Shown here piece after piece: positions 1-11,241 of a DNA stretch of 64,000 bases (position 1 is its first letter; each line of letters starts with the position of its first letter). Both the position numbers and the translations under genes were made by a program. The notes below the pieces were generated by a model. It saw nothing but the letters and a program-made list of their open reading frames with translations. It did no database searches and was not told the DNA's origin. The stretch is from Macrostomum hystrix (lineage: Eukaryota; Platyhelminthes; Macrostomidae), in the NCBI GenBank assembly GCA_950097015.1, contig CATNEN010000001.1, positions 9,946,001 through 10,010,000 on the forward strand, read 5' to 3'.

Positions 1-379
1 ATGGAGCTAGTATTGTACATAACTAGTCTACATGACTCGATCCTCTCACGTACAGTTTTTCTTAGACGAAATGATTTCTACCATCTATGTAGGCCTAGCC
101 TGCCCTAATCCCCTCTCCCAATGTCCCAGCGACTAGCTGAAATCATGCGCATGACATCCGAACAGGAAGATGGAATTTGTTGTTATAGAATACACGGTAC
201 AATGTACCATGCATATATACACATATCATGTTATATACACATATCTTGAACACACTTTTCTCTTTACTTAGCTCAAACTCAGTCAACGTTTTCGATAAAT
301 TGCGTTGAAATTGCGATAAATGAAAGAATTTCAATTCTTTCTAAGTTCGTTTAATAAAGCACTCGGAGTTGAAGAGAGC
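1..379. other. No gene recognised
   Basis: AT-rich sequence with only short open frames. I see no splice-bounded coding exon, RNA gene or repeat here. Confidence 0.4.
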
Positions 380-565
380 ATATTTCATAACCAAAATACT
401 AACTTGTTCGTTTGAGCTCGATTAGAAGCGCATATTCCTTATGAGAATACATTATGTAGTAAGTGCGAAATTAAAGTGGAAAACGAGTTCCACTTCTTAT
501 TTAAGTGCATTTGAGATAGGTATAGCCCCGCATGTTCGAATTTTGAAAATAAAAGTTGTACTTTT
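380..565 (+). pseudogene. LINE reverse-transcriptase C-terminal remnant
   Basis: A decayed coding stretch reads about AHIPYENTLCSKC, then EIKVENEFHFLFKC, then an in-frame TGA. The C-x2-C spacing followed by VENExHxLFxC is the cysteine/histidine tail of many animal non-LTR retrotransposon ORF2 proteins. The same motif recurs in the better-preserved fragment at 18055-18441 (AYENRTCPKC and VENETHILFRC). Only the tail is visible, with no endonuclease or reverse-transcriptase core nearby, so this is a dead 5'-truncated copy. The match is by motif only and the exact clade cannot be named. Confidence 0.55.
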
Positions 566-834
566 ATAGAGTCGTATTTTTAACTCCTATGCGCTTCCCT
601 AACCAATTAAAATTCTTTCTATTTTTTACAACACTTCGATTTTTTCTCTTCTTTTTCGATTAATTTACTTATAGATGGCGTGCGCGTTTAAAACTGAAAT
701 AAAAATATCGTACTCACGCAGTATTTCACTCCTTCAATAAAACAAATGTATTACAGTAGTATGTAGTGTCAAAGTAGAGCGCGAACTTTTAATGAATGAT
801 TTATTGAATTCTTATATACAATATATTTACAGGG

Positions 835-1125
835 CTGTAGACTAGTGGCAACAGCGTCGAACTCACGACTTGAAGGTCAGAGGTTCGATTCCCAACTCCA
901 CGGAAGAAGTTTGTGTCCTTCCGCAAGACACTTAGCTCTGAATTGCTTCAGTTCACCCAGCTGTTAAATGGGTACCAGCATCAGCTAGGGTAATTGATGG
1001 TGGGTGTGGCGTCCCCCAGTCCATGGACTGAACAGCCGTACGCAGCCTTCAGATGCGCCACGCAATTGCTGCGCTGTGCTGTCGGCTGCATATCTGGCCC
1101 AAAAGGGGCAGGTGTAATAAGTTAT
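835..1125 (+). mobile_element. tRNA-derived SINE, family 1
   Basis: The head resembles a tRNA gene: an A-box-like segment (CTGTAGACTAGTGGCAACAG) is followed about 30 bp later by a B box, GGTTCGATTCC. The body (GTGTCCTT, CACTTAGCTCTGAATTGCTT, CAGTTCACCCAGCTG, GGTACCAGCATCAGC, GTCCATGGACTGAACAGCCG) is shared with the opposite-strand copy at 57400-57650 and, more weakly, with 35455-35595. RNA polymerase III would be expected to transcribe such an element, which would spread using LINE enzymes. No clear target-site duplication was found. Confidence 0.75.
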
Positions 1126-1662
1126 TAGCATTTTTTTACCGAATCAATTTCTTTGTTTGAAATTCAAGGAAGATCTTTATCTGCAGAAATAGCATGCTGG
1201 CAGATAATTGCAAAGCCTCCACATATGTTAGTTATGATATAAGTTAGCTAAGTTAAAGCCATGATTCACGTTCCTGTATCCTGCCTGTGTAGTTTTACTG
1301 CTATGCATATCGGAAGGCGTTTTTGTAACCGTAGAACACCAGAAAAATAATTAATTAACTTTGTGTAACTAAGGCGATCTACATACTATATGGCATACTT
1401 GTGTGTTGCCTGCCTGTGTGTTCTAGCCTGCCAATTTTGTTGCATTGTTGCTTGCATACAAATTCATTTGTACTTTTCAAGCATTAGCTTCTATCTAACA
1501 CGTGTTCAGGCCAAAACTGTTCATAAAAAAATAAAAACACTGAAATACTATATCGCATATGCTTGAGAACAACATAAAAGAATGCAAAAATGATGAATCC
1601 TGTAATATGTATGCTAATTTATTTTTACTAATGGAACTATTTTCTGATTACTCGTAGAAAAA
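1126..1662. other. Intergenic, nothing recognised
   Basis: AT-rich unique-looking DNA between the SINE and the first minisatellite. No supported exon was seen. Confidence 0.4.
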
Positions 1663-1667
1663 AAAAG

Positions 1668-2688
1668 ATGAGCCTAAGGAGATTGAAGAGTGCCAAGAGG
1701 GATTGAAGAGTGCCAAGAGAGATTGAAGAGTGCCAAGAGGGATTGAAGAGTGCCAAGAGGGATTGAAGAGTGCCAAGAGGGATTGAAGAGTGCCAAGAGG
1801 GATTGAAGAGTGCCAAGAGGGATTGAAGAGTGCTAACAGAGATTGAAGAGTGCCAAGAAGGATTGAAGAGTGCCAAGAGAGCTTTAAGAGTGCCATGAGA
1901 GATTGAAGAGTGCTAAGAGGGATTGAAGAGTGCCAAGAGGGATTGAAGAGTGCCAAGAGGGATTGAAGAGTGCCAAGAGGGATTGAAGAGTGCCAAGAGG
2001 GATTGAAGAGTGCCAAGAGGGATTGAAGAGTGCTAACAGAGATTGAAGAGTGCCAAGAAGGATTGAAGAGTGCCAAGAGAGCTTGAAGAGTGCCAAGAGA
2101 GCTTGAAGAGTGCCAAGAGAGATTGAAGAGTGCCAAGAGGGATTGAAGAGTGCCAAGAGGGATTGAAGAGTGCCAAGAGGGATTGAAGAGTGCTAACAGA
2201 GATTGAAGAGTGCCAAGAAGGATTGAAGAGTGCCAAGAGAGCTTGAAGAGTGCCATGAGAGATTGAAGAGTGCTAAGAGGATTGAAGAGTGCCAAGAGAG
2301 ATTGAAGAGTGCTAAGAGGGATTGAAGAGTGCCAAGAGGGATTGAAGAGTGCTAACAGAGATTGAAGAGTGCTAACAGAGATTGAAGAGTGCCAAGAGGG
2401 ATTGAAGAGTGCCAAGAGAGATTGAAGAGTGCCAAGAGGGATTGAAGAGTGCTAACAGAGATTGAAGAGTGCTAACAGAGATTGAAGAGTGCCAAGAGGG
2501 ATTGAAGAGTGCCAAGAGGGATTGAAGAGTGCCAAGAGAGATTGAAGAGTGCCAAGAGGATTGAAGAGTGCCAAGAGGATTGAAGAGTGCCAAGAGGGAT
2601 TGAAGAGTGCTAACAGAGATTGAAGAGTGCTAACAGAGATTGAAGAGTGCTAAGAGGGATTGAAGAGTGCCAAGAGGATTGAAGAAAT
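1668..2688. repeat. 20-bp minisatellite
   Basis: About 50 tandem copies of GATTGAAGAGTGCCAAGAGG. Recurrent variants are GCTAACAGA for GCCAAGAGG and GCTTGAAGAG for GATTGAAGAG, and some units are 19 bp. The variants recur in blocks, which points to amplification of multi-unit segments. Long open frames on the minus strand (MALFNPSWHSS-type) come from the stop-free unit and are not genes. Confidence 0.95.
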
Positions 2689-3235
2689 ACGAACGAGAGC
2701 CAGTAAGGACTACAAGTTTAAGAATAGCCTAGATGTCTCAGAAAGGAAGAAGCAGTGCCATTGACAGGCGGACAGATGACCTAGTGAAGGCCCCAGTTGA
2801 CCGATCGCTGGAGTAAGAAAGAGCATATGCACTCAATCTTAGAAGAGTTTTCTGGTCGCCCCAAACAGCTCAAGAGATTCATAAGCTCGGGCTGCGCAGG
2901 ATGGGTGTCAGAATTAATTGAATTTCTGGAGCTAAAAAAGCTGCAGAAAGGTCAGTCTGTACTTGTCCCTGGGCGGCGTCGACAGTAGAATAACAAAAAT
3001 CTTAGAAAATGTTGGTGGGCTAAATCTCAGGAGGATTTTTCTATTTGCTGATGCTATAGATAGCAATCTCATAAAATGTGACGCACCCCTTCCTTCCCTG
3101 TTGGCTGTTTTGCTTTCAAAATCGTTGAGACTCGACCTGGGTGAAATATAGTCTAATGATTGTGTGCCAATAACTCCCAATGGACCGATATACCTAAGGG
3201 ATCTAAAAACTAGAATAGTAGAAACTGAAATAAAT
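2689..3235. other. Spacer between minisatellites, no gene supported
   Basis: Mixed-composition DNA with short frames on both strands, for example about 60 codons near 2800-2988. I recognise no domain and see no credible splice sites around them. Confidence 0.35.
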
Positions 3236-3712
3236 ATGAACACAGGGTGTGAGATATGAACACAGGGTGTGAGATATGAACACAGGATGTGAGATATGAA
3301 CACAGGGTGTGAGATATGAACACAGGGTGTGAGATATGAACACAGGGTGTGAGATATGAACACAGGGTGTAAGAAATGAACACAGGGTGTGAGATATGAA
3401 CACAGGGTGTGAGAAGGGTGTGAGATATGAACACAGGGTGTGAGATATGAACACAGGATGTGAGAAGGGTGTCAGATATGAACACAGGGTGTGAGATATG
3501 AACACAGGGTGTGAGATATGAACACAGTGTGTGGGATATGAACACAGGGTGTAAGAAATGAACACAGGGTGTGAGATATGAACGCAGGGTGTGAGAAGGG
3601 TGTGAGATATGAACACAGGGTGTGAGATATGAACACAGGATGTGAGAAGGGTGTCAGATATGAACACAGGGTGTGAGATATGAACACAGGGTGTGAGAAA
3701 TGAACACAGGAA
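3236..3712. repeat. 18-bp minisatellite
   Basis: Tandem copies of GTGAGATATGAACACAGG, with occasional 9-bp partial units (GTGAGAAGG) that shift the register. Minus-strand frames reading MFISHTLCSYLTP are repeat translation. The array ends about 150 bp from the stop codon of the GPCR at 3865. Confidence 0.95.
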
Positions 3713-3740
3713 GTCTTAAAGTAATGATAGCCGCTTTAAA

Positions 3741-3746
3741 TTTATT
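3741..3746 (-). promoter_or_regulatory. Candidate polyadenylation signal AATAAA
   Basis: Forward TTTATT reads AATAAA on the minus strand, 119 nt beyond the stop codon of the GPCR gene at 3865-5094. Its position fits a short 3' UTR that ends before the minisatellite. Confidence 0.5.
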
Positions 3747-3864
3747 TGCAGAAAAAAAATTAAACAAAACTGCTTATGCTTAGAATACGCTTATAACAAT
3801 AATTAACTAAATCTTCGTACGAGCTGCAGTTTCATAAAGAACATCGTGAACTACTCCAGAGAGT

Positions 3865-5094
3865 CTACAAGTGCCTTTGTCGCGTAGAATCTAGACCCGA
3901 AGTCGGCAGACATGTCCTACAGAGCAGACAGTTGAGAATGCTGTACAGGAAATTCTGCAGGGCTGTACGGAACAGCTTATTAGCGTAGGCATAGATCAGA
4001 CTGTTGGTGCTAAAGTGCAGAATGTACAGCAGCTGAGCTGCCAGCCTTAACGCATTGTAGTACGCGTAGATGTGCTGCATGTTGGTGTGAAGGGTTGTAA
4101 ACAGCATCTGACCCATGGATAGGGCCACATAGTTTGGCAGATTAAATGCCAGATAGATGAAACAGAATCCCATCAACATGCGAGTGATCTGGCACTGATG
4201 CTTGCGCAGCTCCGGCTGCTGCTGCTGCTGCTGCTGCCGAGCATCGGCAATGCTCCCACCAGCGCTGCAGTTGCCGCAGCCTGCAGCTCCGCTGCCACTC
4301 GTCAGGCGTGTCGATGCAGCTCCGCAGCCGCCAGGCAGCATCTCTATGGCAACGGGATCCTGGAGTTCAGCAACACCTGGACAGCTGTTGAGGTTGCTGT
4401 CGCTGCTGACTTGTCGACCAGCTCCACTGCCCGCCCTGACGATGCTGCTGACTAGTCTGCGAACTCGGCACAGAATGAGGCAGTTCAGCAGAAGCAGGAT
4501 CAGGCCAGGCAGGAATGACACAATCAGAGCGTCGGCCAGCTGGAAAGCTCTGGCGTGATTGATGCCCGTTGGCACGCACATCATCGTGTTGTTGTGGCCG
4601 ACGGCGTGACCGAAGCCGACAGTCCAGCGGCAGTGCAGATTCCAGCCGATGGCTGCCGCCACGGCCAGCTTGATCAGCAGGCAGACCCGATGCGCGTTTC
4701 GCTTGCAGCCGGTCAGGCCGCTCGGCGCGCTCAGGAACAACAACCTGTCTATGGTAATAAGCACCAGCAGCCAGGGACTGAGCATTGAAGCCAGTCCGAA
4801 CAGGTAATTGGTTAGGAAGCAGGTGTACTGACTCCAGTTGTGCAGTCGGGTATAGCTCAGTGAGAAATAGAAGAGCAGCAGGAAGAAATCGTTAGCTGAT
4901 AGCAGGCGCAGTGTGGCAGACAGGTAGTGCCGCCTGACCGGCTCGCTCCAGAAGACGCAGAAATTAATTAAATTAGTTGTCATGCCCAGCAGTGCGAAGA
5001 ACATAGTGGCGTGCTGCAGCCAGCGAGTGTTTGGATAGCCAGTTGGACCGGAAGGGTCCATCGTGTCGTTGTTGATTAACAAGCTTTCATTCAT
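3865..5094 (-). CDS. Rhodopsin-type (class A) GPCR, intronless
   Basis: The frame encodes 409 aa and opens with ATG (MNES...) on an N-glycosylatable N-terminus (NES). Seven hydrophobic segments lie at roughly 29-49, 62-82, 98-120, 138-158, 186-208, 304-325 and 352-372. The DRY equivalent is IDRLLFL (DRL at 116-118). Cys92 and Cys173 are placed for the usual TM3-ECL2 disulphide. TM7 has NSLIY (364-368) in place of NPxxY, and TM6 has FNLPNY in place of CWxP. The third intracellular loop holds a Gly/Ser-rich stretch and a polyglutamine run (about 287-293). This pattern is typical of invertebrate neuropeptide-like receptors, but the ligand is unknown. It is a paralogue of the gene at 11242-15016 (shared EPVRRHYLSATLRLLSA-like TM2 entry and KHQCQxTRML). 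That gene has an intron at the position of VAE|LQD here. Confidence 0.9.
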   Translation of the reverse strand: MNESLLINNDTMDPSGPTGYPNTRWLQHATMFFALLGMTTNLINFCVFWSEPVRRHYLSATLRLLSANDFFLLLFYFSLSYTRLHNWSQYTCFLTNYLFGLASMLSPWLLVLITIDRLLFLSAPSGLTGCKRNAHRVCLLIKLAVAAAIGWNLHCRWTVGFGHAVGHNNTMMCVPTGINHARAFQLADALIVSFLPGLILLLLNCLILCRVRRLVSSIVRAGSGAGRQVSSDSNLNSCPGVAELQDPVAIEMLPGGCGAASTRLTSGSGAAGCGNCSAGGSIADARQQQQQQQPELRKHQCQITRMLMGFCFIYLAFNLPNYVALSMGQMLFTTLHTNMQHIYAYYNALRLAAQLLYILHFSTNSLIYAYANKLFRTALQNFLYSILNCLLCRTCLPTSGLDSTRQRHL

Positions 5095-5462
5095 TGTCGA
5101 TTGCAGAATAGTGAGGTGCAGGATTTTTGGATTTTTAAGGAGAAAAAATGTTTGAAATTAAATTTTGAATGCACGCGCTGCTATTCTGGGATAATAACTA
5201 ACCTTGGGATAACTCTGGAAGCTAGAAAACCTGGAATGTATAATTCAAGTTAAACACATTGGGAGCTTGTGTACATGGGCACAATGCTGCCCCAAATAAA
5301 CTGTGTCCACTGATTTCTGATTGGCTCGGAATTGGGTAAAGATTATTCAGCCCCCTTCCCCAATCCCCACTGTTTCTCCTCTCTTCCAATTTTTTTCTAC
5401 CGAAATTCGATCTGGACTTTTTTGATTTTATTCTTAGCCACCAACACTTCCTACCTGCATCT

Positions 5463-6752
5463 ATAGGGTGAGATGCAGGTAGGGAGTGGAATAGACAATA
5501 GGGTGAGATGCAGGTAGGGAGTGAAATAGACAATAGGGTGAGATGCAGGTAGGGAGTGGAATGAGACAGTAGGGTGAGATGCAGGTAGGGAGTGGAATAG
5601 ATAGTAGGGTGAGATGCAGGCAGAGAGTGGAATAGACAGTAGGGTGAGATGCAGGTAGGGAGTGGAATGAGACAGTAGGGTGAGATGCAGGTAGGGAGTG
5701 GAATGAGACAGTAGGGTGAGATGCAGGTAGGGAGTGGAATGAGACAGTAGGGTGAGATGCAGGCAGAGAGTGGAATGAGACAGTAGGGTGAGATGCAGGT
5801 AGGGAGTGGAATGAGACAATAGGGTGAGATGCAGGTAGGGAGTGGAATGAGACAGTAGGGTGAGATGCAGGCAGAGAGTGGAATAGACAGTAGGGTGAGA
5901 TGCAGGTAGGGAGTGGAATGAGACAGTAGGGTGAGATGCAGGTAGGGAGTGGAATAGATAGTAGGGTGAGATGCAGGCAGAGAGTGGAATAGACAGTAGG
6001 GTGAGATGCAGGTAGGGAGTGGAATGAGACAGTAGGGTGAGATGCAGGTAGGGAGTGGAATGAGACAGTAGGATGAGATGCAGGTAGGGAGTGGAATGAG
6101 ACAGTAGGGTGAGATGCAGGCAGAGAGTGGAATGAGACAGTAGGGTGAGATGCAGGTAGGGAGTGGAATGAGACAATAGGGTGAGATGCAGGTAGGGAGT
6201 GGAATGAGACAGTAGGGTGAGATGCAGGCAGAGAGTGGAATAGACAGTAGGGTGAGATGCAGGTAGGGAGTGGAATGAGACAGTAGGGTGAGATGCAGGC
6301 AGAGAGTGGAATAGACAGTAGGGTGAGATGCAGGTAGGGAGTGGAATGAGACAGTAGGGTGAGATGCAGGCAGAGAGTGGAATAGACAGTAGGGTGAGAT
6401 GCAGGTAGGGAGTGGAATAGACAGTAGGGTGAGATGCAGGTAGGGAGTGGAATGAGACAGTAGGGTGAGATGCAGGTAGGGAGTGGAATGAGACAGTAGG
6501 GTGAGATGCAGGTAGGGAGTGGAATGAGACAGTAGGGTGAGATGCAGGTAGGGAGTGGAATAGATAGTAGGGTGAGATGCAGGTAGGGAGTGGAATGAGA
6601 CAGTAGGGTGAGATGCAGGCAGAGAGTGGAATGAGACAGTAGGGTGAGATGCAGGCAGAGAGTGGAATGAGACAGTAGGGTGAGATGCAGGCAGAGAGTG
6701 GAATGAGACAGTAGGGTGAGATGCAGGCAGAGAGTGGAATAGACAGTGCAGT
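5463..6752. repeat. 35/36-bp minisatellite
   Basis: About 36 units begin AGGGTGAGATGCAGG, continue TAGGGAGTGGAAT and end GAGACAGT. Two linked variant sites (GTAGGGAG or GCAGAGAG; AATGAGACAGT or AATAGACAGT) occur in recurring combinations, giving a higher-order pattern. Minus-strand frames of over 400 codons are repeat translation: the array is stop-free in more than one frame, so they are not counted as genes. Confidence 0.95.
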
Positions 6753-7300
6753 TTTAGGATTTGAAAATACAAAAGTCATGTTCAATTAAAGTCGGCAGAG
6801 TTGGCGGTAATAAATTTACTGCTGAGTGTTTTTATTTCAGCAAACTCAAAAGTCTTCAGCTGGTTCAGTTCCAGCAAATTTCACGACTCAAACGAGCTAT
6901 TTTATGATTATTGGGATTAAACAAAGCATTTAACTAAAATACTAATGTTGTTCTAAGCAGCTAGTGGGGTGGGAAGCTGTTGATTTGCAGACGACTTTTT
7001 TCCTAGTAGTGACAATGCCCTGGTCTCTACGCTATTGCGTGGAGGAGACTCCAGCGAGGCAGTCAAATAAAAAAAAATACCGTCGGAGACTAGAGCCTAG
7101 GAACAATCTGCATTGCCCATAACAGACTTTGTATCTGAATTCAACCAGTAGCTGCCACAGCCCTTGACTCGATTCCCTCAAAAGCGCTAAATACACAATA
7201 GCACAAACAGGAGCTATAATTAAAATACAGGCTTGCTGATCTCTAAATGAGTGCCTGTTTCGCTTTATGCATAATTAGCTCCTTGTGCCTCCCCACTCTA
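6753..7300. other. Spacer between minisatellites
   Basis: AT-rich unique DNA between two arrays. No exon, RNA gene or mobile element was recognised. Confidence 0.4.
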
Positions 7301-7309
7301 TAGATATCA

Positions 7310-8792
7310 CATTCTCCCATCTGTCTCCATAATCTCCCGATCTCCCATTCTCCCCTCTGGCTCCCCCACTCCCTAAATATCCAATTCTCCCCCCTGTCTC
7401 TCCCACTTCCTAAATCTCCCATTCTTCCCTCTGTCTCCCCCACTCCCTAAATCTCCCATTCTCCCCTCTGTCTCCCCCACTCCCTAAATCTCCCATTCTT
7501 CCCTCTGTCTCCCCCCACTCCCTAAATCTCCCATTCTCCCCTCTGTCTCCCCCACTCCCTAAATCTCCCATTCTCCCCTCTGTCTCCCCACTCCCCTGAT
7601 CTCCCAGTCTCCCCTCTGTCTCCCCCACTCCCTAAATCTCCCATTCTCCCCTCTGTCTCCCCCACTCCCTAAATCTCCCATTCTCCCCTCTGTCTCCCCA
7701 CTCCCCTGATCTCCCATTCTCCCCTCTGTCTCCCCCACTCCCTAAATCTCCCATTCTCCCCTCTGTCTCCCCACTCCCCTGATCTCCCAGTCTCCCCTCT
7801 GTCTCCCCCACTCCCTAAATCTCCCATTCTCCCCTCTGTCTCCCCCACTCCCTAAATCTCCCATTCTCCCCTCTGTCTCCCCACTCCCCTGATCTCCCAT
7901 TCTCCCCTCTGTCTCCCCCACTCCCTAAATCTCCCATTCTCCCCTCTGTCTCCCCCACTCCCTAAATCTCCCATTCTCCCCTCTGTCTCCCTCACTCCCT
8001 AAATCTCCCATTCTCCCCTCTGTCTCCCCACTCCCTAAATCTCCCATTCTCCCCTCTGTCTCCCCCACTCGCCAAATCTCCCATTCTCCCCTCTGTCTCC
8101 CCACTCCCCTGATCTCCCATTCTCCCCTCTGTCTCCCCCACTCCCTAAATCTCCCATTCTCCTCTCTGTCTCCCCCACTCCCTAAATCTCCCATTCTCCC
8201 CTCTGTCTCCCCACTCCCCTGATCTCCCATTCTCCCCTCTGTCTCCCCCACTCCCTAAATCTCCCATTCTCCCCTCTGTCTCCCCCACTCGCCAAATCTC
8301 CCATTCTCCTCTCTGTCTCCCCCACTCCCTAAATCTCCCATTCTCCCCTCTGTCTCCCCACTCCCCTGATCTCCCATTCTCCCCTCTGTCTCCCCCACTC
8401 CCTAAATCTCCCATTCTCCCCTCTGTCTCCCCACTCCCCTGATCTCCCATTCTCCCCTCTGTCTCCCCACTCCCTAAATCTCCCATTCTCCCCTCTGTCT
8501 CCCCGCTCCCTAAATCTCCCATTCTCCCCTCTGTCTCCCCACTCCCAAAATCTCCCATTCTCCCCTCTGTCTCCCCACTCCCTAAATCTCCCATTCTCCC
8601 CTCTGTCTCCCCGCTCCCTAAATCTCCCATTCTCCCCTCTGTCTCCCCACTCCCTAAATCTCCCATTCTCCCCTCTGTCTCCCCACTCCCTAAATCTCCC
8701 ATTCTCCCCTCTGTCTCCCCACTCCCTAAATCTCCCATTCTCCCCTCTGTCTCCCCACTCCCCTGATCTCCCATTCTCCCCTCTGTCTGTCC
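7310..8792. repeat. 36/37-bp polypyrimidine minisatellite
   Basis: About 40 units consist of CTCCCTAAATCTCCCATT followed by CTCCCCTCTGTCTCCCCA. The forward strand is almost all pyrimidine over about 1.5 kb, broken mainly by AAAT, CA and TG. Variant units carry CCTGAT for CCTAAAT. Minus-strand RGENGRF-type frames are repeat translation. Confidence 0.95.
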
Positions 8793-9340
8793 AGTCTAAT
8801 ATTAGCAACGAAAGTCTCCATTGGCATTCCTAGACCAACATTCGGATTGCAAAATTGATCGAATGACAAAGCACAAGGGGCCCACAATAATTTAAATAAA
8901 TTAATTATTAACAAAGCCTGTTCACTGCACCAAGAACTGCCTTAACTGCATATTTTAAAAATTGATGGGCAAAAATATTCGCATTTCAATTTTTTCCGAA
9001 TCTCCCCCAGGCCCCTTATCAGATTTTGCTGCATTTGTTGCTTTTTTATGCCAATGACCATCAATTGGCGATTTTGGCAGCTAATAAAGAAAGTCTAAAG
9101 ATTTTTTACTCATAAACAGTGTCCGTAAATATACTTCAAAGATAAGACAATCTCAGGAAAAAGCTTTCTATATGCTTGTCACCCACCGCTTTGTGAGTAG
9201 TGTGTTAATCTAAGAGAAGCACAAACGTATTATTAGAAAAAAATTTACTTCTTGCCGTTTTTCCTGCGATTACTGCTAAGATTCTTAATTATATTCCAGT
9301 TTAGAAACTGCGATGATTCTCGATATTATAAATTTCTGGT
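8793..9340. other. Spacer, nothing recognised
   Basis: AT-rich unique DNA between arrays. I see no supported gene. Confidence 0.4.
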
Positions 9341-9344
9341 CTCC

Positions 9345-9665
9345 AGCTCCGATTCCTGCTACGATTCCTGTAACAGTTCCAGCTACGATTCCTGCTACGA
9401 TTCCTGTAACAGTTCCAGCTACGATTCCTGCTACGATTCCTGTAACAGTTCCAGCTACGATTCCTGCTACGATTCCTGTAACAGTTCCAGCTACGATTCC
9501 TGTAACAGTTCCAGCTACGATTCCTGCTACGATTCCTGTAACAGTTCCAGCTACGATTCCTGCTACGATTATTGTAACAGTTCCAGCAACGATTCCTGTA
9601 ACAGTTCCAGCTACGATTCCTGCTACGATTCCTGTAACAGTTCAAACGACGATTCCTGCTATAAT
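9345..9665. repeat. 12-bp-based minisatellite with 36-bp higher-order unit
   Basis: Three related 12-mers, ACGATTCCTGCT, ACGATTCCTGTA and ACAGTTCCAGCT, alternate to give a 36-bp higher-order unit repeated about nine times. Because 12 is a multiple of 3, all frames stay open and give low-complexity peptides (TIPATIPVTVPA on plus, RNRSWNCY on minus). Neither is flanked by convincing coding sequence. Confidence 0.9.
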
Positions 9666-10525
9666 TTTTGTGAGGATTTCTTAATAATTATACTAGTTAG
9701 GATATTTTGTAATGCAACTAATGCTCAAACATGTCGGTTATGGCGTTGCCAAAATCCAATCAGTCACAGTCCAAGCATGCAAATGAATATGTGAAAATAA
9801 TTGAGCTTGTAAATCGACAGTGGGTCACAATGGTGTTTGCGCTCTTCATATTGTCCTTCTAGATTCTCGAGGCTTTAAAAATAACTTTTTAGACCTAAAA
9901 ATTTCCACCGTTCAAATTTCAAACGAGCCGCAGCGATGCATTGTTAAAGACGAGCTTACTTCTAGTTTTAGGCATTCAATTTCTAATCACAGTCAACCTT
10001 GCCTGACTAAACACAGCTTTGTTAGCACATTGATCGGGGGCTTTTAACCGGAAATTCCTTTCTTTCCGCTCTGGTACGTTCCTAGCTTTTTATAACTTTA
10101 AAACTGAGAAATGTACATACACCTGTTCCTGACATGTGTTAGACGTTTATGCACTTGTTAAACAGAGACCCAGGTGTTAGACAGCGATCTAACAGGATTA
10201 GAACTGATACTGATTAAAAGTACATTGAAGCCTTCTTTTTCATTTGCAAAACTAGTTTTATATTTAAATAATTTGTTATTAGACTGAATCTGCATTCGCA
10301 GCTTTCAACAGGACATGATGACAGAAGTAAAACATGATGACAGTCAGTCAAAATTATAGCTAACTACGAATAGTTTACTAGTTCAATTGACGAGCAAAAA
10401 AATGACGTAATATTTCAAACAAAGAATCTCGGGTTTCTACAAATCTTTTTGCCAACAACACTGCACAATAGTAGCAAATTGATAAACTTATATAAAAAAT
10501 TGGAATACGAAAGCAAAATATTTTC
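9666..10525. other. Intergenic, nothing recognised
   Basis: AT-rich unique DNA. The 75-codon plus frame at 9820-10047 has no recognisable domain. I call no gene here. Confidence 0.35.
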
Positions 10526-10529
10526 AGAT

Positions 10530-11235
10530 AGCCAGTTAGATAGTTAGTTAGACAGGTAGTTCGACAGCTAGTTAGACAGCTAGTTAGACAGTTAGTTAGA
10601 CAGTTAGTTAGATAGTCAGTTAAATAGTTAGTTAGACAGGTAGTTAGACAGGTAGTTAGACAGCCAGTTAGACAGCTAGTTAGACAGCTAGTTAGATAGT
10701 CAGTTAAATAGTTAGTTAGACAGGTAGTTAGACAGTTAGTTAGACAGTTAGTTAGATAGTCAGTTAAATAGTTAGTTACACAGTTAGTTAGATAGTCAGT
10801 TAAATAGTTAGTTAGACAGTTAGTTAGATAGCCAGTTAGATAGCCAGTTAGATAGCCAGTTAGACAGTTAGTTAGATAGCCAGTTAGATAGCCAGTTAGA
10901 TAGCCAGTTAGATAGCCAGTTAGACAGTTAGTCAGTTAGACAGTTAGTTAGATAGCCAGTTAGATAGCCAGTTAGATAGCCAGTTAGATAGCCAGTTAGA
11001 CAGCCAGTTAGATAGCCAGTTAGATAGCCAGTTAGACAGTTAGTTAGATAGCCAGTTAGATAGCCAGTTAGATAGCCAGTTAGATAGCCAGTTAGACAGT
11101 TAGTTAGATAGCCAGTTAGATAGCCAGTTAGACAGCCAGTTAGATAGCCAGTTAGATAGCCAGTTAGACAGCCAGTTAGATAGCCAGTTAGATAGCCAGT
11201 TAGATAGCCAGTTAGACAGTTAGTTAGACAGCCAG
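10530..11235. repeat. 12-bp minisatellite abutting the GPCR stop codon
   Basis: Tandem 12-mers AGTTAGATAGCC and AGTTAGACAGNN, with degenerate units such as AGTTAAATAGTT at the left end. The array stops 6 bp before the TAG stop codon (11242-11244) of the minus-strand GPCR gene, so it must form most of that gene's 3' UTR or immediate downstream region. It shares the core GTTAGACAG with the 19-bp array on the other side of the same exon (11884-13260). Confidence 0.95.
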
Positions 11236-11241
11236 GTGTCA

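Noticed and set aside
835-905. Functional tRNA gene
   Set aside because: A and B boxes are present, but the cloverleaf is not intact and the segment is the head of a repeated SINE.
1648-8914. Long minus-strand open frames of up to 516 codons within minisatellites
   Set aside because: The units are stop-free and the frames persist in more than one reading frame. They encode pure repeats without flanking coding sequence, splice sites or domains.
9252-9794. Plus and minus frames of 114-180 codons over the 12-bp array
   Set aside because: A 12-bp unit keeps every frame open. The flanking codons look random and both strands are equally open.
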